Assembly (NCBI GenBank): GCA_002085445.1
Contig: NBMI01000005.1
Span: 1 to 64,000 of the forward strand
Source: Candidatus Parabeggiatoa sp. nov. 2
GTDB lineage: Bacteria > Pseudomonadota > Gammaproteobacteria > Beggiatoales > Beggiatoaceae
Direction: 5' to 3'
DNA length: 64,000 nucleotides
Shown: positions 58,258-64,000 of the stretch, piece by piece
Numbering within the stretch: position 1 is the first letter of the stretch
Layout of the letters: every line of letters begins with the position of its first letter
The notes under the pieces: generated by a model
What the model was told of the DNA's origin: nothing
Seen by the model: only the letters and a program-made list of their open reading frames with translations
Databases searched by the model: none
Translations under genes and position numbers: made by a program

Positions 58258-58877
58258 TCCCTCACCCGAGCAAACTCCCCTCAAGGGGAGAGTCCCTCTC
58301 CCGTAGGTGATGAAAATAATTAATAGAGTTGTCCCTTAATAAGCTAATTCCTTGATTTTTATTTAAAAGTATATCGTCTTTTCAATGGGTTACGTTTATT
58401 TAGGGACAAGTCTAATAATTAATTGTTAATATACTGCACACAGAACCAGGCAAAAGTTTTTCATCGCGACAAATTTTTGCCTGGATTTTATGTTTGCGCT
58501 TTATTGTTTGCCTCGAGCTGTGTGTAAAAAGCTTTCCGGATATAGCAAAGCTCTGAAACATCGTTATTTCGCGTAGCGAAGATATGCGAGATAAGTTACA
58601 CTGAACACTGAGCTTTGCCATAAACATAGCTCTTTCTGTCATTTCTTATTTTGGACGGGTTACAGATTTCTCGCTTCATGAGACATGACAAAAGCGTAAA
58701 TTGTGTAAAGCTAAGCTTATGAATGACGGCAAGTCGATTTAAATTGTTGTTTTTAAAAATAATTTTATTAAGCGGAATACTTGACTGGGATCAAGTTGTT
58801 AAACCGTAAGAACCTCAGTCGAGCATCGCCCCACTCAAGAGATAAGGGTGACCGTTACATAAGGAGTACCAATTAAC
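58258..58877. other. Expanded infC-rpmI spacer with repeats
   Basis: The spacer is usually under 200 bp in related operons, but here is 620 bp. It holds 'ccctcacccgagcaaactcc' repeats, a pair 'ataattaattgttaat', and 'gatttctcgcttcatgagac' repeats. The last 100 bp ('ataattttattaagcggaat' onwards) recall part of 55375-55400 and may carry the rpmI leader. The Shine-Dalgarno sequence AAGGAG is at 58860. Confidence 0.5.
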
Positions 58878-59075
58878 ATGCCAAAAATGAAAACCAATCG
58901 TGGTGCGGCCAAACGCTTTAGACGCACCACTGGGGGCGGCTTTAAGCGTGGCCAAAGCCACCGTAGACACATCCTTACCAAAAAAAGCACCAAACGTAAA
59001 CGCCACCTGCGCTCCCCCATTATGATAGATAAGGCCGAAGTCGCAACGGTTAAACGTTTATTACCCTACGCGTGA
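58878..59075 (+). CDS. rpmI: 50S ribosomal protein L35
   Basis: 65 residues, the normal length: [20 protein letters not shown] with the conserved [20 protein letters not shown] and the ending VKRLLPYA. A basic rRNA-binding protein of the large subunit. It starts 13 bp after AAGGAG and ends 12 bp before rplT, as in the conserved operon. Confidence 0.98.
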   Translation: MPKMKTNRGAAKRFRRTTGGGFKRGQSHRRHILTKKSTKRKRHLRSPIMIDKAEVATVKRLLPYA

Positions 59076-59087
59076 GGATAACAAAAG

Positions 59088-59444
59088 ATGCCAAGAGTCA
59101 AACGCGGCGTAACAGCACACGCCAAACATAAAAAAATCCTAAAACAGGCCAAAGGTTATCGTGGGGCCCGCAGTAGGGTATTTCGCGTTGCCAAACAAGC
59201 GGTAATAAAAGCGGGGCAATATGCTTACCGAGATCGCCGGCAACGTAAACGCCAATTTCGGGCCTTGTGGATAGCGCGAATCAATGCCGCAGCGCGTGAA
59301 TGTGGATTATCTTATAGCCGTTTCATGGAGGGCTTACATAAGGCCGGCATTGAAATTGACCGAAAAATGTTGGCAGAATTAGCGGTGTTTAATAAAGAGG
59401 CGTTTGCGGCTTTGGCTGAGAAGGCCAAGGCGGTGGTTGCATAA
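59088..59444 (+). CDS. rplT: 50S ribosomal protein L20
   Basis: 118 residues, full length: [60 protein letters not shown] and the ending [13 protein letters not shown]. It binds 23S rRNA early in assembly and in many bacteria represses its own operon with rpmI. The usual next genes pheS and pheT are absent; repeats follow. Confidence 0.98.
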   Translation: MPRVKRGVTAHAKHKKILKQAKGYRGARSRVFRVAKQAVIKAGQYAYRDRRQRKRQFRALWIARINAAARECGLSYSRFMEGLHKAGIEIDRKMLAELAVFNKEAFAALAEKAKAVVA

Positions 59445-59459
59445 ATTCACCCTCACCCT

Positions 59460-59915
59460 CTCCCCTGAACTACTCTATGCACACAAGTCTTTATAATTAA
59501 TAATTAATTGTTAATTATTACATAAGCTAATTATTAAATAACTCAAAGACTTAAAGATAAGTGAGTCAGTCATTAACGAGGCCGGCCGACAATTTATATT
59601 TTTAATATTTTCAACAACATATTGACTTGTGTGCAAAGATTAGCTCCTCTGGAGGGGAGAGAGTAAGGGAGCGTTTTTAACCGCGCAAAGTATAACTTCC
59701 CATTGGATATTGACGGGGTTATGAATTTAGATTTTCTGATCACAATTATACTGAGCACCGCCATAAATTGAGTTCTTTCTGTCATTTCGAGTGAAACGAG
59801 AAATCTTGAGGCGGTTAATATTTAGAGCGAAGCTCGAAATGACAACTCAAGTTCAAGTTCCCTCCGATCAAAGGGATCGTCGGGACAAAAGCGCAAATTT
59901 GTAAAGTATATTTTT
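59460..59915. other. Repeat-rich region after rplT
   Basis: Contains an inverted pair around 'actctatgcacacaagtctt' (59473) and 'attgacttgtgtgcaaag' (59620), suggesting a hairpin element of about 165 bp, and 'gtcatttcgagtgaaacgag' repeats at 59780-59835. No gene is supported. Confidence 0.5.
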
Positions 59916-59921
59916 GAATGG

Positions 59922-60610
59922 ATGGTATTTATATTTTGCTTCATTTTTATTGCTACCGCGATTCAAACTGATGGCCGTCATATGATTGATACAATTCTGT
60001 TACTTGCAACAGTATTTGCGGGAATAGCAGTAATTGGGTATTTTGTAGATGTTTCTTTTAAAACATTAGGAAACAAACTGCATCGCGCTTATAGCATTGC
60101 TGTCATCGGTTTCCCAAAATCAGGAAAAACAACAGAGAATTTTTTGCTAAACGTGTTCTGAATATTTCCACAATTCCGCGTGGCTCGGCAACTATTGGAC
60201 GTGTTAATGCAGATTTAGCAAAATTATAAATTGGTGAAATGGTAGGTCCAACCACTGATCAGGATTTGTTTGCTTATCGCACTGACATTATTCGGGGGAA
60301 ATTTTTTAAACAGAGATATAAGGTTGAAATTGGTGATTTCCCCGGTGAAGATAGTAAAAAATTGACTGAACAATTTGGCGATTGGTTCCATGAAACACCC
60401 TATTTTAAATGGGCAATAGAAGCCGATGCTTTTGTTTTTATTATAGATATTGCGGAAATTCTTAATGACGAGTCTGCAAAACAATATGCAGCAAGAATAG
60501 CTCAAGCAATACGTGCAGCATGGCAACGACTGAGTGAGTATCATCTTGAAGGTAATAAAAACCGTCGTCAAAAGCAGGTTTTAGTGGTATTTACTAAAAC
60601 TGGGGATTGA
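59922..60610 (+). pseudogene. Broken P-loop GTPase with N-terminal membrane helices
   Basis: The first frame gives an N-terminal hydrophobic region (MVFIFCFIFIATAIQT, DTILLLATVFAGIAVIGYFV) and the P-loop AVIGFPKSGKTT, then stops. A second frame supplies REFFAKRVLNISTIPRGSAT + IGRVNADLAKL, a TAA stop, then IGEMVGPTTDQDLFAYRTDI, the G3-like IGDFPGED and the start of the G4 motif VFTKT, where the frame ends next to a MITE at 60627. The pattern is that of small GTPase-like ATP/GTP-binding membrane proteins. One frameshift near 60135, one nonsense codon near 60231 and loss of the C-terminus make it inactive. Confidence 0.7.
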
Positions 60611-60626
60611 TCCCCAGGCTAACCAT

Positions 60627-60766
60627 CAATACCATTAAGTTAAGCCTTAGAATAAATTCTAAGGCTTAAAGCTAAAGTACCCTAAAGGGCACTATTAGTA
60701 GGCTTTAGCTGAACGATAGCTGTTAGCCTCAGAATTTATTCTGAGGCTTTTAACTTAATGGCATTG
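60627..60766. mobile_element. 140-bp MITE with 11-bp target duplication
   Basis: Ends CAATACCATTAAGTTAAG and CTTAACTTAATGGCATTG enclose paired hairpins ('ccttagaataaattctaagg', 'cctcagaatttattctgagg', 'taccctaaagggca'). The 11-bp target AGGCTAACCAT is perfectly duplicated at 60616-60626 and 60767-60777. It lies at the point where the preceding GTPase gene loses its C-terminus. Confidence 0.85.
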
Positions 60767-60779
60767 AGGCTAACCATCA

Positions 60780-61388
60780 AAAACTTGATCATCGAGTTAT
60801 ACGGAGCAACTGTTTTCTAACTTAATTAGTTACCTTAATAAAGAAAGTCCGAACTATTGTCGTTTTATCGTTCCCAAACTCGGTTTGGGAATGACGGCGG
60901 CGGCTGCGTACCGCATATAGGTAGTGAGAAAGTCAGCAGGTTCGCGCCTGCGCAGACTAACACACCGATACCCAGAATCAAAGGGTGCTTTCATCCAACC
61001 GACGGTGCCGCGTTAATTAGAGAGAGATTAGAGAGAGATTTAGACAGATATACGGAACGTACTTGAAAAAGGTGAAAATAAAATAAATAATGGATTGAAT
61101 TAGCAAGCCTTATGATTTTAAACTCAAATATTAACGTTTCTTCCCAAAATACGTTGTACTTTCAGTCTATTTTCATGCCAATCCTTACTTGAATAATGGA
61201 TACTGAAGAAAAATGCCAGAATTTATCCTAACTAATGCCTGATTAAGCATAACCTCTTGAATATAAAATTTAAAATGTAACTTATTGAATTATGTGCCAT
61301 TTAATTCACGAAGCGCCAAAGCGAAAGGACAGTTATTTTAGACGTCCAAGATAAATCTTGGACTCCAAAATATTTATAGGGTGTTATT
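60780..61388. other. Region without supported genes
   Basis: It holds 'aaacttgatcatcgag' (an outer end of the CAAGGATTG family), a 'gttcccaaactcggtttggg' palindrome, an 'agagagatt' duplication, AT-rich DNA, and 'gtccaagataaatcttggac' immediately before the next gene. Confidence 0.45.
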
Positions 61389-61637
61389 ATGATTCAAGAT
61401 AATTTTAAATACTTTGAATTTATAAAGTCAGAAAGTTTTTCTTCAGAAGTGGCTTATCTCGAAGCCAAGAAACAACAGTTAAACTATTTCACCTGCATAC
61501 GAATGCTTCGCTCAGTTTACAATCTCAGTTTACCTAAAGCGAAAAGTATTATTATTATCGCTGATAATAAAACTCAAAACACTGATGAAAGTTCATTCGA
61601 TATTCTAAATAGGCATCAACGCTTGCCGCAAAATTGA
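61389..61637 (+). CDS. Small unknown protein, truncated paralogue of the 63412 gene
   Basis: 82 residues. The core FKYFEFIKSESFSSEVAYLE + AKKQQLNYFTCIRMLRSVYN + LSLPKAKSIIIIAD matches the N-terminal 65 residues of the protein at 63412 closely (about 65-70% identity by eye). The phrase IRMLRSVYxLSLxxAK recalls the C-terminal fold of ribosomal protein L7/L12, a weak similarity. The C-terminus after IADN differs and is probably disrupted. No function assigned. Confidence 0.55.
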   Translation: MIQDNFKYFEFIKSESFSSEVAYLEAKKQQLNYFTCIRMLRSVYNLSLPKAKSIIIIADNKTQNTDESSFDILNRHQRLPQN

Positions 61638-61982
61638 TAGAGGATGAAGCATAGCGTAAATGTTTGTTCCCAAACGAAGTGAAGGAATGACAGAAAAAGA
61701 GGAGTCGTTTGGACGTCCTTTGCTTTTGCTTGGACTCCTTCCAAAATATTTATCCGAAAAGCTATATAGTATTTCATAAAATAGGAATCCAATCTTTATT
61801 TTGGACGTCCAAGATTTATCGATGACTCCTGCCAAAATTGGCCGAAAAAAGTGGATTGTAACCGCGCTTTGTCTGACTTTACTACCACTGCACGGACTTG
61901 GTTTGATTGTGATTCGTTGATTGCGGCTTATACGATTGGTTTATTGGTAACAATCGATGATCAAGTTTTTAGCCTGACAATA

Positions 61983-62197
61983 ATAACTACAAGGATTGTA
62001 TATAATAAGGAATTTTATTCGCATCGCCAAAAATCACCTGAGTCAACTTGTTATCAATACAGCAATGACAAGGGAATAGCTAATTAATGGCTATTTTATT
62101 TCATGCTTTAAGCTTCAATTTTATCGAATTCCTTCATTGCGATAAATTAGCAAAGAAGCAAAGAAATCCTTTTTTATATACAATCCTTGTAGTTATG
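61983..62197. mobile_element. CAAGGATTGTATATAATAAG-family hairpin element
   Basis: Perfect ends 'ataactacaaggattgtata' and 'tatacaatccttgtagttat' enclose 215 bp. The interior is shared with the copy at 19739. It is the best-preserved member in the window. Confidence 0.85.
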
Positions 62198-62199
62198 AG

Positions 62200-63010
62200 T
62201 AACACTTTGTACTATAGATAACTTTTTGAGTGATCAAACTGATGTTGAAGTTATCTTGTTGGGCACTACAACTATAGATAATTTATGAATGTAACGGATG
62301 AAAGGGGAGAGGGCGAACACTAGAGAGAGCCCCTGCATTATTATTTTAAATACCAATGGGATACCAAAAATGTTTGGTAGGGGCTTTCCTAAGTGTTCGC
62401 CCTTTGATATGATGAGAACCTCCATCATTTTTTGTATCTCCTTTCATCCGCTACACGAAGATAATTTTCATATCAATCTGAGGAATTGCAAAACTCATTT
62501 CGCCAATGGCGAATTTTGAGCCGCGATTCGCAAATTTTGGTGAGTTTGGCGAGGAGAGGCTTGGGGTTAGTTAAAAAAAACCGTAGAGCATTGGCAAACC
62601 TCAGAAGAAAGCCCTTTTCTGAACAACTATACTTGGCGCGGGAACAATTTGGACTTCCTACACACCACAAGCATCCCTGTTGTGAGGTGACTTGCCACGT
62701 ATTCACCTCGATAGAAGAGTAGGGGTGTGAGTCCAAATTATACTTTGCACCGTTACAAACTGCGCTGAAAATCATTTCTATTACGCGAGAAATATTGGGC
62801 GTTGAGAGAAGAGTCTCAAGTTCAAGTTCCCTCCGATCAAAGGGATCAAAGGGATCAAAGGGATGATACATGACAGTTCAGTTTATGATCGAGGCAAAAA
62901 ATTTTTGAAGCAAAAACTGATTCCGAGATCGGTGTTCGGTATATAACCGTTTGCAGTATATATATTAGGATTGGAATTGGTCCACCCATTACCGGTATCG
63001 CATTAAAACT
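62200..63010. other. Repeat-rich region upstream of the final gene pair
   Basis: It contains a pair 'caactatagataa' (62211, 62270), a 'gagggcgaacactagagaga' / 'ctttcctaagtgttcgccct' inverted pair (62308-62403, about 95 bp), four 'gggatcaaa' tandem units (62838-62865) and 'ataaccgtttgcagtatata'. No gene is supported. Confidence 0.5.
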
Positions 63011-63415
63011 ATGACCAAAGGTAAGATTCTAAGAAAACTGGGAGCGAAGGAACTCACCGCCGTCTTTGATGCCGGCGAAATTGTCCCTTATGAATATAAC
63101 ATTTATTCAGCCCAAGTCATTGGGTATCTCCAATATGACGGAATACGTCTGACAGCTTCAATCTTCGCCATCAGGAGTGAAGATGCTCAACATGGCGCGA
63201 TGGCTTGTTGGCGGTTCTATAAAAAATCAAAGGAACTCGCTCAAGTCGTCAACGCTCAACAACTGGAATTACTCGGCATGGCTGTCTGGAATGAAGACTT
63301 GAAGGCCTTTTTAGCACAAAAAGGCTTCCAAACGAAAGAAGTTGCCATTCCTGATAAACTAGGTAACGACGGCACCGAAACCTGTTATTCCAAAATCATC
63401 AAGGTAGAATCATGA
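63011..63415 (+). CDS. Unknown protein, first gene of a two-gene operon
   Basis: 134 residues, MTKGKILRKLGAKELTAVFD + AGEIVPYEYNIYSAQVIGYL. It has a mixed alpha/beta pattern with a Trp/Phe-rich middle (ACWRFYKKSKEL) and a helical segment AVWNEDLKAFLAQKGFQTKE. No signal peptide or membrane segment. Its stop codon overlaps the start of the next gene (ATGA at 63412-63415), so the pair is translationally coupled. I do not recognise the family. A toxin-immunity or toxin-antitoxin type pair is possible but only from the layout. Confidence 0.65.
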   Translation: MTKGKILRKLGAKELTAVFDAGEIVPYEYNIYSAQVIGYLQYDGIRLTASIFAIRSEDAQHGAMACWRFYKKSKELAQVVNAQQLELLGMAVWNEDLKAFLAQKGFQTKEVAIPDKLGNDGTETCYSKIIKVES

Positions 63416-63915
63416 AAGATGATTTGAAGTACTTCAAATTTCTCAAGTCCGAAGGCGACTCATCAGAAGCAGCTTATCTCGAAGCCCAAAAACTTCGGTT
63501 AGACTACTTCACCTGCATACGAATGCTTCGTTCCGTTTATGGGCTCAGCCTAACTGAAGCCAAAAAGATTACTATTATTGCGGATAAACAGGCTCAGATA
63601 GATGAAAGCCAACTCGATTTTTTTGATCCGCTGCACCAAAGTGAGATCATAAAGCAGCACCAAAGTGAGATGATGACGATGGTGAAGACGGTGGATAAAC
63701 TTTTAGAAATCCCCCCTAGCCCCCCTTTGCCAAAAGGTGGTACCGCAAATCCGCCCCCAACGGCTCCAAAGCCTACGGGGGGAACCGCAAATCCGCCTCC
63801 AACGGCTCCAAAGCCTACGGTGGGGACAGCAAACCCCCCACCAAAAGTTCCAAAGCCTACGGAGGAGACAGCAAATCCCCCACCAAAAGTTCCAAAGCCT
63901 ACGGGGGGGCAGTAA
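63412..63915 (+). CDS. Unknown protein with L7/L12-like core and proline-rich repeat tail
   Basis: 167 residues. Residues 1 to about 65 (LKYFKFLKSEGDSSEAAYLE, YFTCIRMLRSVYGLSLTEAK) are the core shared with the protein at 61389. The IRxLRxxxGLxLxEAK pattern is reminiscent of L7/L12 C-terminal domains. Residues about 107-167 are four copies of a 14-residue unit TANPPPTAPKPTGG (variants with KVPKP), preceded by PPSPPLPKGG. The tail is encoded by a 42-bp tandem repeat resembling the dispersed 'ccaaagcctacgggg' repeats and so is probably an acquired, disordered extension. Start overlaps the stop of the preceding gene. Confidence 0.65.
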   Translation: MKDDLKYFKFLKSEGDSSEAAYLEAQKLRLDYFTCIRMLRSVYGLSLTEAKKITIIADKQAQIDESQLDFFDPLHQSEIIKQHQSEMMTMVKTVDKLLEIPPSPPLPKGGTANPPPTAPKPTGGTANPPPTAPKPTVGTANPPPKVPKPTEETANPPPKVPKPTGGQ

Positions 63916-64000
63916 TTAAGTTATAAAATGTATTGGATAAGCCTCAGCTTTGGGCACGTCTTTTTTGGAGTCCAAAGCTTCAGCTTTGGGCATCAGATAG

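Noticed and set aside
60857-61066. Plus-strand ORF of 69 codons (MSFYRSQTRFGNDGGG)
   Set aside because: It overlaps a 'gttcccaaactcggtttggg' repeat, has no ribosome-binding site and no family similarity.

Overview
The window looks like part of a chromosome from a large, repeat-rich gammaproteobacterial sulfur bacterium of the Beggiatoa/Thiomargarita/Thioploca group. This is inferred from three things: gammaproteobacterial gene content and order (pilT-pilU, thrS-infC-rpmI-rplT, a lipopolysaccharide-type glycosyltransferase cluster, TrkH); moderately AT-rich DNA crowded with dispersed palindromic repeats; and tandem TAACTGA heptamers, which have been described from Beggiatoa and as heptamer families in cyanobacteria. 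No rRNA or species marker is present. One tRNA gene, tRNA-Val(GAC), is present. Roughly half the window is non-coding and most of that is repeat.

Layout. 1-2.58 kb: repeats and a two-repeat CRISPR remnant with its leader. 2.58-19.1 kb, mostly minus strand: an envelope polysaccharide group (three GT2 glycosyltransferases, an O-antigen ligase-like polymerase). Interleaved are a DnaJ-like/RDD/pilin-like fusion, a large alpha-2-macroglobulin-like protein, a gene broken by a 67-bp tandem duplication, a decayed CRISPR-like array and a DUF7931-like protein. 20-22 kb: a small DUF1737-like protein and a PKMT-type methyltransferase. 22.1-22.9 kb: a second CRISPR array. 23-28 kb: peptidoglycan enzymes (a GH3 NagZ-like lipoprotein and two SLT transglycosylases sharing a C-terminal domain) and an unknown protein. 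28.7-32.7 kb: three PilT/PilU-type motor ATPases. 32.7-35 kb: an orphan ccmA-like ABC ATPase and trkH. 35-40 kb: gene debris (TPR, PD-(D/E)XK and Uma2-type remnants). 40.1-42.3 kb: a third CRISPR array, interrupted by a MITE. 43.7-46.4 kb: three TerD/TerA-family genes. 46.9-50 kb: a type II restriction-modification pair plus a broken DUF4435 gene. 50-53.2 kb: debris of an NRPS, pstB and phoU. 55.2-59.4 kb: tRNA-Val and the translation genes thrS-infC-rpmI-rplT. 59.9-63.9 kb: a broken GTPase and small paralogous genes.

The window's most notable feature is the repeat biology. At least four hairpin or MITE-like families have visible terminal inverted repeats. One leaves 11-bp target duplications at three sites. 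Another sits inside a CRISPR spacer with an 8-bp duplication, and removing it restores a normal spacer. At least seven different tandem repeats all have a period of exactly 7 bp. Dispersed repeats have entered genes in frame, adding linkers or new C-termini to at least six proteins. Other genes are pseudogenes broken by duplications, insertions or frameshifts. Three orphan CRISPR arrays with different repeats share a long conserved leader, and no cas genes are visible, so any activity must come from Cas proteins encoded elsewhere.
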